Part shown: piece by piece, positions 19,092-27,478 of the stretch | How positions within the stretch are numbered: the stretch's first letter is position 1 | Layout: each line of letters starts with the position of its first letter | Assembly (NCBI GenBank): GCA_024233575.1 | Contig: JACKPN010000001.1 | Coordinates: 1 to 64,000, forward strand | From: Chlamydiales bacterium | GTDB lineage: Bacteria > Chlamydiota > Chlamydiia > Chlamydiales > Criblamydiaceae | Direction of reading: 5' to 3' | Length of the DNA stretch: 64,000 bases | The notes under the pieces: model-generated | What the model was told of the DNA's origin: nothing | What the model saw: the letters and a program-made list of their open reading frames with translations, nothing else | The model's database searches: none | Position numbers and translations under genes: made by a program

Positions 19092-20660
19092 CTAGAACTT
19101 CCAGGCACCCGACAGCCCACGGTTGCCGCAGTCGAAGTCGTGGGAGACAGTGAGCCCCGAAAAGGCAAAGCCGCCAACCACCGTGTGAAAACTCTTATAC
19201 TTCTTCTTATACTTCTCTTGACACCGAGTAAAAGTCCAAGGATCTCTTCCATAAAGATACTTCTCTTCGCCTGCATAGGTGATCACATTCAAAAGAATTG
19301 CATCCATTATCTTGGGTACTTCAAAACTTCCCTTAAGCAATTGTTTCTGATTTCTGAAATCCTTATTTCTCGAGTTAGGGATCAGCTCTTTTCTCATCAA
19401 TACCCAACCAGCTTCCGCTGCCTGGATTTGATTCAATTGATTTCTTAATTTATCAAAAGTACAATACTTCGTTCTTCGATTAGGATTGGTCGCCTTCTTG
19501 GCCAACTCTTCCACACCGTCAAAGGTTAGATAAAGCTCTTTCTCGCTGCCATCTTCTTCGTGTAGGATGACCTTTTTAGGACGCAAGAATAGAGTGCAAG
19601 TCTCCTTCAATTTCTTACCCGGCTCAGTAGGGTCGTCCTGCTCCAGGATCGCATGAATATTTTTAGGAAGCTGAGGAACCCATTCCGGTTTGATTGTGAC
19701 AGGAAAGTTTTTTTCCCACTCCGCCGGGCCAAAAGCCCCCTCAGGGATTCGACACACCTTTCCAAACTCCGTTTTCAATGTAGAGAACGCCTTGATTTCT
19801 TCCGGGGTACATCTTGCCGCTAGCTGAGTAGCTCCCTCCCATGTCAGCGTTTTCGCGATGACAGATTCTATATTGCCCTTTCCGGCTATTCTTTTAATAA
19901 ATTGTAAGAGCATCGCGAACTTCGGAAGATACGCAGCGATTATCGGTTGAGGTTCTTCTTTAATTGAACTGTCACTTAACGATTCTGACCGATCATTATC
20001 CTTGGAGATTTTTTCAGAACCTCTTAGCCACTCGTCGATATCGCTTTTTTCCAGCCTGATCTCGGCTAAAGAGTTGTAAAGTTCTTCATCGCAAGCCGCT
20101 CTCAGCTCCTCGACCTCCCATAGATCAGCAAGTGCAGCGATCGAAGGCAAAAGAGCCTTGTCCACTGTGGTGATAAACTCTTCCCTCTTCTCATCAGAAA
20201 GATAAAGATAATCCACAACATGCTTCAGAACTTCGGGAGCGAACGCCTCTTCAACGGCCAACGTTCCTGTTTGAAATTCCTCAAATCCTTTCATTCCTTT
20301 AAAATAGGGAGATTCAAGCGCCAAAATCGACGAGTGCGCCAACAAAGAAAATTTATCCCCTATATTTAGGGAAAAATCCGTACCGGTATCACGGTTGAGC
20401 AACCCCTTATTCCTGAGAACTGCTTCCACGTTTTTCACTACTGGACTTTTAATATCATCAAGGCTGATATGGTACAATATCTTGGCAGCAAGAGAAGCGC
20501 TTCCTTCTTTTTCCAAATTCATGTTCTCAAAGATCGAAATAACCCAAGATGGCTCTTCTTTGATCCTTGTGATTAAATCTTCTTCGCTTACACATGATCT
20601 TGCAAACTCGTGGAGCGCGCGAGAGGCATCCTTATTTAAGAGATTTTTTAAACAAAACAT
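19092..20660 (-). CDS. BTB/POZ-domain protein, array copy 4 (mosaic)
   Basis: This 522-residue BTB protein is a visible mosaic. Residues 1-28 match copies 1-3. Residues about 29-90 (LITRIKEEPSW, then LEKEGSASLAAKILYHISLDD) match copy 5. The BTB domain and linker match copies 2 and 3. A stretch around residues 305-365 (CRIPEGAFGPAEWEKNF, VPQLPKNI) again resembles copy 5, and the C-terminus matches copy 3. This pattern fits gene conversion or unequal crossing-over within the array. Confidence 0.85.
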   Translation of the reverse strand: MFCLKNLLNKDASRALHEFARSCVSEEDLITRIKEEPSWVISIFENMNLEKEGSASLAAKILYHISLDDIKSPVVKNVEAVLRNKGLLNRDTGTDFSLNIGDKFSLLAHSSILALESPYFKGMKGFEEFQTGTLAVEEAFAPEVLKHVVDYLYLSDEKREEFITTVDKALLPSIAALADLWEVEELRAACDEELYNSLAEIRLEKSDIDEWLRGSEKISKDNDRSESLSDSSIKEEPQPIIAAYLPKFAMLLQFIKRIAGKGNIESVIAKTLTWEGATQLAARCTPEEIKAFSTLKTEFGKVCRIPEGAFGPAEWEKNFPVTIKPEWVPQLPKNIHAILEQDDPTEPGKKLKETCTLFLRPKKVILHEEDGSEKELYLTFDGVEELAKKATNPNRRTKYCTFDKLRNQLNQIQAAEAGWVLMRKELIPNSRNKDFRNQKQLLKGSFEVPKIMDAILLNVITYAGEEKYLYGRDPWTFTRCQEKYKKKYKSFHTVVGGFAFSGLTVSHDFDCGNRGLSGAWKF

Positions 20661-20778
20661 TTTAAAGCCTGTTTATCCTTTTATAATTAGGGTCAACACG
20701 ACCTCTGTAAAAAATCTTCGCCAATAACCAATGATCCAATGACTCTACCCAAATACCAATGTTCCAACAACCAAGAAC

Positions 20779-22344
20779 TTAGAACTTCCAGACACCCGAC
20801 AGCCCTGGTTCGCTGTCGTTGAAGAAACAGTCGACAACGATCCCCGAAGGCTTCTTGCCGCCAACCAACATCTGATAATTTTCAAAATTCTCTCGACAGA
20901 AAGTCCAAGGTCTTCGCCCACAAATATTTTTCCCTTCGCTTACATAGGTGATCATACACAAAAGTATTGCATCCATTATCGTTGGTACTTCAAAACTTCC
21001 CTTAAGCAATTTTTTCTGTTTTTCGAAACTCTTATTTCTCGAGTCAGGGATCAACTCTTTTCTCATCAGCACCCAGCTGGATTCAGCTACTAAAGAGCAA
21101 TCCAATTCATCCAAACCAGAACAATGCATACTTCGATCCGAATTGGTCGGCACCATCGCCAATATTTTGGCATTGCCTAAGGTGAGATAAAACTCTAGCT
21201 TTATGCCATCTTCTCCAAGGAAGATGAGCTTTTTAGGGCGCAAGAAAAAAGTACAGGTCTCCTTCAATTTCTTACCCGGTTCAGTAGGATCTTCTTGCTC
21301 AAGAATCTCATGAATATTTTTAGGAAGCTGAGGAACCCATTCCGGTTTGATTGTGACGGGAAAGTTTTTTTCCCACTCCGCCGGGCCAAAAGCCCCCTCA
21401 AGGATTCGACACACCTTTCCAAACTCCGTTTTCAGTGTAGAGAACACCTCGATTTCTTCCGGAGTACACTTTGCCGCTATCCGAACAGCCTCATCCCATC
21501 TCTGCGTTTTCTCGATAACGGATTCTATATCGTCCTCTCCGGCTATTCTTTTAATAAATTGTAAGAGCATCGCGAACTTCGGAAGATAGGTAGCGATTAT
21601 CGGTTGAGGTTCTTCTTTAATTGGACTGTCGCTAGACGATCGTGAACTTTGACTTGATTCCGATGCATTGTTATCCTTGGAGCCTTCTTTAGTGCCCTTC
21701 TTGGGAAGAAGCCACTCGTCGATATCGCTTTTTCCTGTGCTAATCTCAGCTAAAGAGTTGCAAAGTACTTCATCGCAAGCCTCTCTCAACTTCTCAACCT
21801 CCCATAGATCAGCAAGTGCAGCGATCGAAGGCAAAAGAGCCTTGTCCACTGTGGTGATAAACTCTTCCCTCTTCTCATTAGAAAGATAAAGATAATCCAC
21901 GACATGCTTCAGAACTTCGGGAGCGAACGTCTCTTCAACGGCCAGCGTTCCTGTTTGAAATTCCTTAAATCCTTTCATTACCCGAAAATAGGGAGATTCC
22001 AGCGCCAAAATCGACCAGTGTGCCAACAAAGGAAGTTCATCTCCTATCTTTAGGGAAAAATCCGTACCGGTATCACGGTTGAGCAACCCCTTATTCCTGA
22101 GAACTGCTTCCACGTTTTTCACTACTGGACTTTTAATATCATCAAGGCTGATATGGTACAATATCTTGGCAGCAAGAGAAGCGCTTCCTTCTTTTTCCAA
22201 ATTCATGTTCTCAAAGATCGAAATACCCCAAGATGGTTCTTCTTTGATCCTTGCGAGTAAATCTTCTTCGCTTACACATGATGATGCAAACTCATGGAGC
22301 TCGTGAGCCGCATTCTTATTTAAGTAATTACCTAAACTAAACAT
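20779..22344 (-). CDS. BTB/POZ-domain protein, array copy 5 (first in direction of transcription)
   Basis: This 521-residue BTB protein is the promoter-proximal member if the array is cotranscribed. Its first 25 residues (MFSLGNYLNKNAAHELHEF) differ from the other four copies. The BTB domain near residues 93-200 is conserved (LLAHWSILALESPYFRVM). It has the longer Ser-rich linker, as in copy 1, and a diverged C-terminal region ending GLSGVWKF. The 5' flank is A+T-rich and unlike the conserved spacer that precedes the other copies. Confidence 0.85.
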   Translation of the reverse strand: MFSLGNYLNKNAAHELHEFASSCVSEEDLLARIKEEPSWGISIFENMNLEKEGSASLAAKILYHISLDDIKSPVVKNVEAVLRNKGLLNRDTGTDFSLKIGDELPLLAHWSILALESPYFRVMKGFKEFQTGTLAVEETFAPEVLKHVVDYLYLSNEKREEFITTVDKALLPSIAALADLWEVEKLREACDEVLCNSLAEISTGKSDIDEWLLPKKGTKEGSKDNNASESSQSSRSSSDSPIKEEPQPIIATYLPKFAMLLQFIKRIAGEDDIESVIEKTQRWDEAVRIAAKCTPEEIEVFSTLKTEFGKVCRILEGAFGPAEWEKNFPVTIKPEWVPQLPKNIHEILEQEDPTEPGKKLKETCTFFLRPKKLIFLGEDGIKLEFYLTLGNAKILAMVPTNSDRSMHCSGLDELDCSLVAESSWVLMRKELIPDSRNKSFEKQKKLLKGSFEVPTIMDAILLCMITYVSEGKNICGRRPWTFCRENFENYQMLVGGKKPSGIVVDCFFNDSEPGLSGVWKF

Positions 22345-22581
22345 CGTTATTAATCCTGTTTTTTAATAGCTCAACATAAAAAAAAATAGTTAATATTAAA
22401 CGTAATTTTAACTTGAAAAGGTTAAGATATAATTAAGACTGCATAACTATACTATAAATCGCAGGCAAAGGAAACACTCAATCAATCCTATCCCCTCATT
22501 TCCAAAGACTTCATATATCTCTCCTCTCCCCTTTTCATATTATTCCTGACAGACTATCATTCAGAAAACGAGGTGTTTATT
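22345..22581. other. A+T-rich divergent intergenic region
   Basis: This region separates the BTB array (minus) from the membrane-protein gene (plus). It is A+T-rich and contains TATAAT at 22428-22433 on the plus strand, but without a convincing -35 at 17 bases. Promoters for both directions probably lie here, but I cannot place them firmly. Confidence 0.4.
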
Positions 22582-22959
22582 ATGTCAAAGCCAATCCTTT
22601 CCAAAAGAAAAGCCGACGCCATATCTAATGGTATCTTCTTAATCGCACTTGGTATCCTATTCTACACCAACAGTTGGTGGCCGGGCATCCTGCTAGCAAT
22701 CTGGGCAACACTGGCAACACGGCAATTTTTGACGGGAAGACGTTACGATCTGGCTATCAGCTCTGTTATCCTGATCTCCCTTTTCCTCCTCATTTTCTTC
22801 CAGCTGGACTGGACCGTCATCGTCCCTGTCCTCTTCACCTTGGGGGGAATCTACATCATTTTCCGCGAATATTTTTACTCGGAAGCGCCTGTCGGCGAAG
22901 ATAGAACTGAAGCAGTGAAACATAACCTTGAAGACGCCATCGAAGAAGAAAATGAGTAA
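22582..22959 (+). CDS. Small four-helix membrane protein, LiaI/LiaF-like transmembrane region
   Basis: This 125-residue protein has about four hydrophobic helices: ISNGIFLIALGILFY, PGILLAIWATLA, ISSVILISLFLLIFF and VIVPVLFTLGGIYIIF. A charged tail (EDAIEEENE) follows. The NSWWPGILLAIWA segment resembles the small LiaI/LiaF-like membrane family, which suggests envelope sensing but does not prove it. ATG 22582 is preferred because GAGG lies 8 bases upstream; a GTG occurs at 22573. The stop overlaps the start of the next gene by 8 bases. Confidence 0.65.
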   Translation: MSKPILSKRKADAISNGIFLIALGILFYTNSWWPGILLAIWATLATRQFLTGRRYDLAISSVILISLFLLIFFQLDWTVIVPVLFTLGGIYIIFREYFYSEAPVGEDRTEAVKHNLEDAIEEENE

Positions 22960-23347
22960 TAAAATCATCCATATTGCAGAGGTCTGCGACAGCCCTGAAG
23001 GAAAGCAATATCTATTCTTAAGAGAAGAAACCAACAAAGAGTACCGATGGTACCGTGAAAGCAATGCCAACGGCGAAGTGGCCACCGATGTTTCCGCAGA
23101 AACCGTCGAAGAAGCCTTACGCCTAGCCCGCAAGCAATGGCATCGCCACAGCTACAGAACGGTGATCTGCGGCTTTCGCTATACTCTGCCCGAGCGCGAC
23201 GAACATGGAAACAACGCCCTCTACCACCAAATGGCAGCATCGCTGAGTACGCTCAACGGCATCTACTTCGATGAAGAACTCGGCCACAACTGCTATGTGC
23301 AAAACGCTTCTCTAGAAGCGCGCAAGCTCTGGGAAAGGTTAAAGTAG
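22952..23347 (+). CDS. Conserved-looking small soluble protein upstream of pknD
   Basis: This 131-residue soluble protein is of unknown function. The start at ATG 22952 forms an ATGAGTAA overlap with the preceding stop. It has a mixed alpha/beta composition (HIAEVCDSPEGKQYLFLREE; VICGFRYTLPERDEHG) and ends 6 bases before pknD. The tight packing membrane protein, this gene, pknD suggests one operon and possibly a link with kinase signalling. Confidence 0.6.
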   Translation: MSNKIIHIAEVCDSPEGKQYLFLREETNKEYRWYRESNANGEVATDVSAETVEEALRLARKQWHRHSYRTVICGFRYTLPERDEHGNNALYHQMAASLSTLNGIYFDEELGHNCYVQNASLEARKLWERLK

Positions 23348-23353
23348 GCAGCC

Positions 23354-26251
23354 ATGGATGAAAGCAGCAAGGATGTCTCGCAAACAGAAGGCTCACGCTC
23401 GCTAGTCGAAGGACACCTCCCCGAACACGAAGCGATCAAGTTCTCTATTGGCCCATACCAAGTCCTCGACACGATCGGTAAAGGAGGGATGGGACAGGTC
23501 TTCCTCGCTTACGACACCACATGCGGACGACGTATCGCCCTCAAAAGGATACGCGATGATCTTGTCGAATATGAACAAATGCACAACCGCTTCCTCAAAG
23601 AAGCGCATGTCACCTGTCAGCTGACTCACCCGGCAATCATTCCGATCTATTCGATCCATCACGAAGAGAAATACATCTACTATACCATGCCCTACGTCCA
23701 GGGAGACACGCTCAAGCAAATCATCAGAGCGACGCGCAAAACAGAAAAAGAAGGAGGCAAGACAGAACATGGCGAAGGCTCCATTCCTGCACTTGTACGC
23801 ACCTTCCTGCAAGTATGCCATGCCGTTGCATACGCCCACTCCAAAGGTGTCCTCCACCGTGATATTAAACCGGAAAACATCATCGTAGGAAAGTACGGCG
23901 AGGTAATGATCCTCGACTGGGGACTGGCGAAACTGATCGAAACACGGGACAACGAAGAGGCCGTCCCCGCTCCGAAAACATCGCTTAGCGGCCTTACCGT
24001 CACCGGTAAAGTAGTCGGCACGGTGACCTATATGGCGCCGGAGCGCGGCATCGGCCATCCTGCTACTGTGCTGACAGATATTTATTCTCTAGGAGTGATC
24101 CTCTACCAGATCTTGACGCTTCGGCCGCCGTTCAAGCGCGGCTCATTGAAAGAATTTCGGCAGAAGATGAGCAAAGAAGAGCTTCCCGACCCTGCAAAGG
24201 TCGCCCCTTACCGCGATGTCCCGCGCATCCTTGGCGGCATTGCCACAAAATGCCTGGAGTTCGAGCCCCAAGACCGATATCAGACAGTGCAAGAGTTGAT
24301 CCATGATGTCGAGAGCTACATCGAAGGACGGGCAGAATGGTTCCATAATGCCGAGTTGGACATCTACAACAAAAGCGATTGGGAGTTCCAGGAACATGTG
24401 CTGATCGCTGAACATGTAGCGATCACTCGCGGCGCCGAGGCTGCCGACTGGATGAACCTGATGATCTCCAAAGTCTCATTTTCGGAAAACATCAGGATAG
24501 AAGCGGACATAACACTAGGGAACCGCAGCAAAGGCATAGGTTTCCTTCTCAGCGTTCCGGAACCCGATGAGCGGGAACAAATCAATGACGGCTACTGCTT
24601 ATGGCTAGGTTCCGATGCCGACCGCACCACACGTCTGCTGCGTTCCTCTGTCGAGGTTGTCCATGCCGACAATATCTACCTTGAACATGGTCGCAGCTAT
24701 CGGGTGCGCATCGATAAACTGGACAACAATATCTACGTCTACCTCGACAACGTTCTGTACTTGTCCTACATCAGCCACCTGCCGTACGTCGGCACTCACG
24801 TGGGACTGCTCTCCCGCGATGTCGATTTCACTCTGGAGAATTTCAACATCTTCACCGCAGGACAAAACGTCACCGTCTCCTGCCTTGCCGTTCCCGATGC
24901 CTTCCTTGCTCACAAAGAATACCATATCGCACTCAGCGAATACCGACGCATCGGCTATTCTTTTCCCGGCCGCGCCGAAGGCCGCGAGGCGCAATTCCGT
25001 GCAGGCGTCACCCTCTTAGAGCAGGCGCGCAACACACGCGACACAACAGAAGCGGAAACCCTCTACGATCTCGCTCTCGAAGAGTTCGGGAAACTACATT
25101 CTACCCCGGGAGCGCCGCTTGAATACCTTGGAAAAGCACTGGTCTACCGCGCGCTTAAAGATTACGACGAAGAGATCAAATGCTTCGAGCTTGCATACCG
25201 TCGCTATCCGCACCACCCGCTGCTGCCTGTACTCGAAGAACAGGTACTTTACCGTATGCATGAAAGCGCGCACATCAACCGGAAAGCAACCTACGCCTTC
25301 GTGCTTCTGGTTCTCAGGCACGTCAAAGGTGTTGCCAGGAACAAGCACGCGCGCAAGCTGTTCCGCAGCATTAAGAAGCATTGGGAGCCGCTGTACTTTA
25401 TCGAAGAAGACCCTAAAGAAAAAACTTCAGCGATGCTGAAAGCATCAAGCTTCGCCATGCAGCTGGCATTCTGGCTAGGCAAGCCCTATGTCATCGAAGA
25501 GATCATTGACGAAATCGTCGACTCCGCCACGCCTTCCGTGCCCTCGCTCTGCAATGCGTTGTTCTGCCTGCTGACGCTAGGGTGTAACCGTCTAGCAGTA
25601 AGAAAATACAGCGAAATCCGGAACAAAGCAAGCCCTGACGACCCTAGATGGCTGATGATCAAAATCGCCATCGACGGAAATACCGAAGAACTAAAAAAGG
25701 CAATGGCAAAAATAAGTGACTTAAACCTGTACCAGGAGCGGACGCTGCTTTTTATCTTGGACCAAGACCTGACTGTGAACAATACCGCCGGCGTTTATCC
25801 TCTCATCAGCACTCTCGGTCAATTAAAACTCACCAAAGAGCAACAGCTCCGTCTTGACTACCGCTGCCTCTGGGCACACCTCTTGGATCATCAATGGCGG
25901 GAGGCGGGAGCTATTCTTAACAACTATTCCGTAGAATCTCTGAACAGAGAAAATACCGCTCTCCACTATCTTTACGGCATCTGGCTCAATGCCACTGAAG
26001 GACAAGAGCTAGCGATGATCCACTTCAGCAGCGTGCTTGACGTCGCCTATCCACGGTCATGGACACTCCTCAGCCACTACCTTAAAGGGCGCATCCCTGA
26101 TCAATCTCCCTGGTACAACCGAGCATTTCCTTGGGAAAGAAGGCAAATGTACCGTCAGCTTTCATTATACTACCTTACCTCCGATGATTACGAAAAGGCA
26201 CAGTACTACAAAGATTGCGAAAAAAATGAGCTGCTCGCCACCTATGACTGA
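23354..26251 (+). CDS. pknD: PknD-type Ser/Thr protein kinase
   Basis: This 965-residue Hanks-type kinase has its catalytic domain at about residues 35-325: glycine loop GKGGMGQVF (42-50), Lys64 in ALKRI, HRDIKPEN with Asp170, DWG (188-190) in place of DFG, and YMAPERG. DWG is also found in chlamydial PknD. The HRD Asp, Lys64 and metal-binding Asp188 are all present, so it should be active. Residues about 350-500 resemble a jelly-roll/laminin-G-like domain, and about 510 to the end are TPR-like helical repeats, as in PknD of Chlamydia (934 residues). It has no obvious transmembrane helix. Its stop overlaps the convergent gene by 10 bases. Confidence 0.92.
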   Translation: MDESSKDVSQTEGSRSLVEGHLPEHEAIKFSIGPYQVLDTIGKGGMGQVFLAYDTTCGRRIALKRIRDDLVEYEQMHNRFLKEAHVTCQLTHPAIIPIYSIHHEEKYIYYTMPYVQGDTLKQIIRATRKTEKEGGKTEHGEGSIPALVRTFLQVCHAVAYAHSKGVLHRDIKPENIIVGKYGEVMILDWGLAKLIETRDNEEAVPAPKTSLSGLTVTGKVVGTVTYMAPERGIGHPATVLTDIYSLGVILYQILTLRPPFKRGSLKEFRQKMSKEELPDPAKVAPYRDVPRILGGIATKCLEFEPQDRYQTVQELIHDVESYIEGRAEWFHNAELDIYNKSDWEFQEHVLIAEHVAITRGAEAADWMNLMISKVSFSENIRIEADITLGNRSKGIGFLLSVPEPDEREQINDGYCLWLGSDADRTTRLLRSSVEVVHADNIYLEHGRSYRVRIDKLDNNIYVYLDNVLYLSYISHLPYVGTHVGLLSRDVDFTLENFNIFTAGQNVTVSCLAVPDAFLAHKEYHIALSEYRRIGYSFPGRAEGREAQFRAGVTLLEQARNTRDTTEAETLYDLALEEFGKLHSTPGAPLEYLGKALVYRALKDYDEEIKCFELAYRRYPHHPLLPVLEEQVLYRMHESAHINRKATYAFVLLVLRHVKGVARNKHARKLFRSIKKHWEPLYFIEEDPKEKTSAMLKASSFAMQLAFWLGKPYVIEEIIDEIVDSATPSVPSLCNALFCLLTLGCNRLAVRKYSEIRNKASPDDPRWLMIKIAIDGNTEELKKAMAKISDLNLYQERTLLFILDQDLTVNNTAGVYPLISTLGQLKLTKEQQLRLDYRCLWAHLLDHQWREAGAILNNYSVESLNRENTALHYLYGIWLNATEGQELAMIHFSSVLDVAYPRSWTLLSHYLKGRIPDQSPWYNRAFPWERRQMYRQLSLYYLTSDDYEKAQYYKDCEKNELLATYD

Positions 26252-27363
26252 GCAACAGTGAAGTTCTTATTCAGAAGAATCGATCTTCTGAACTGAAAGT
26301 TCCGAATATGACGGTAGCTGAACTCGGCAATATTGATCGTTCCGCCACATGCGTACAATGTCGAAGCGATCGGCACCGTGAAAGGCGCTGCCGGCGTCCA
26401 TACCGTTGCCAGCTGCAATGTCGACGCCACAATCCTCACCGAGTTAGACGCCACCCTTAGCTGATGGGAGAGAATTTTATCGGAAACACGCCCGCGCAGC
26501 AGCTTCAAAGCTTCCTCATGCTGACGGTTGAGTTCTTCTCCATTTTCTTGTGGAGTCCCCATGTTGGCAAAAATATTTTTGCCGATACAGTCGACACGGT
26601 CGACGATAATATTTACCTCGGCTTCAGTGAGCGACAGATGTTCACATACACGCTTCTTATCATGTCGTAACAACGCCACCAGTTTTGGGGAATTGCCGCT
26701 TTCGCTCTGCACAGCCTCGTCAAACTCCTTCAGGAACTTGGCGCTGCGGTGCCAACCGCGGGCATCAGAGATCAAGCAACAGATCGAGATTGCCAAGGTG
26801 AAAATACCGAAAAGATCGGCCCATTGGACCACTCCCGGGACGTCAATACCGATCTTTACAAGATCGCACACAAAATTGGCTATGTTATCGCCGATATATA
26901 ATAAGTTGGTAATAATCCCCTCAACGATCAGTTCAAAGGTGTCGATATCCCCTTTGCAGTATGCATAGATCGAATGGAAGATCCCATAAACACTAAAAGG
27001 CAGGGAGACAACTTCTCCGAGGGACACATAGGCCAAAGACTCGCTTAAGATGGTGCAGATATCATTGACGAAACGCGACTGGCAGAAAAAACCTCTGACG
27101 GCATCAACAACATTTCTAGTGGTATGGACAAAGGTATAGAAGCCAATCAGGACATTGGTGATAACCGACAAGGAATAGTTGGCCAGATCATCCGCGCGGT
27201 GCGAGATGCTTTCGATCTTCTCAAATGCCGACTGCCCGACACGATCGATCTTCTCTGTCTCAGAACCGTAATCAGAGTGTTTGACGGGCTGGACGGGAAC
27301 CTCGAAAGACACCGCCGGTTTGCCAGAGAGACTGTGTGTGCTGTTAACAGCCGCGCTATTCAT
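26242..27363 (-). CDS. Multi-pass membrane protein, Inc-like candidate
   Basis: This 373-residue protein has several hydrophobic stretches: VITNVLIGFYTFV (about 85-105), VSLPFSVYGIFHSIYAY (about 140-165), ITNLLYIGDNIANFV (about 170-190), LFGIFTLAISICCL (about 205-220) and a C-terminal one near 320-350. There is no signal peptide. Chlamydial inclusion-membrane (Inc) proteins are type III-secreted and carry bilobed hydrophobic segments, so this is a candidate, but the family is not recognised. GAAGAAG lies about 5 bases before the ATG. It is the last gene of the minus-strand block between pknD and valS. Confidence 0.6.
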   Translation of the reverse strand: MNSAAVNSTHSLSGKPAVSFEVPVQPVKHSDYGSETEKIDRVGQSAFEKIESISHRADDLANYSLSVITNVLIGFYTFVHTTRNVVDAVRGFFCQSRFVNDICTILSESLAYVSLGEVVSLPFSVYGIFHSIYAYCKGDIDTFELIVEGIITNLLYIGDNIANFVCDLVKIGIDVPGVVQWADLFGIFTLAISICCLISDARGWHRSAKFLKEFDEAVQSESGNSPKLVALLRHDKKRVCEHLSLTEAEVNIIVDRVDCIGKNIFANMGTPQENGEELNRQHEEALKLLRGRVSDKILSHQLRVASNSVRIVASTLQLATVWTPAAPFTVPIASTLYACGGTINIAEFSYRHIRNFQFRRSILLNKNFTVAQS

Positions 27364-27446
27364 GATACTTCTTCAATCAGTGGTTTAAAAGGTATATTTT
27401 AGCGAACGACTGTAAAGATCCTATAAATTTTTGGTAAGGATATAAT

Positions 27447-27473
27447 GATACCGCCCCCCTAGGAGGCGGTATC
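27447..27473 (-). terminator. Stem-loop just after the coiled-coil gene
   Basis: GATACCGCC (27447-27455) and GGCGGTATC (27465-27473) form a perfect 9-bp stem with a 9-base loop, 5 bases beyond the stop of the minus-strand gene at 27479. The downstream side is A+T-rich but lacks a strict T run, so termination is likely but not certain. Confidence 0.55.
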
Positions 27474-27478
27474 TGTAT

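Larger units (their letters stand above)
15718..20778 (-). repeat. Tandem array with exact 1687-bp period (three units)
   Basis: BTB genes end at 15718, 17405, 19092 and 20779, each exactly 1687 bases apart, and the intergenic spacers are all 118 bases. The spacers are nearly identical and carry repeated ATTGG/CCAAT-like hexamers. A flanking diverged gene lies on each side (14001-15599 and 20779-22344). Confidence 0.95.

Noticed and set aside
14001..22344. BTB repeats considered as a CRISPR or other short-repeat array
   Set aside because: The repeating unit is a whole 1.7-kb gene plus spacer, not short repeats with unique spacers.
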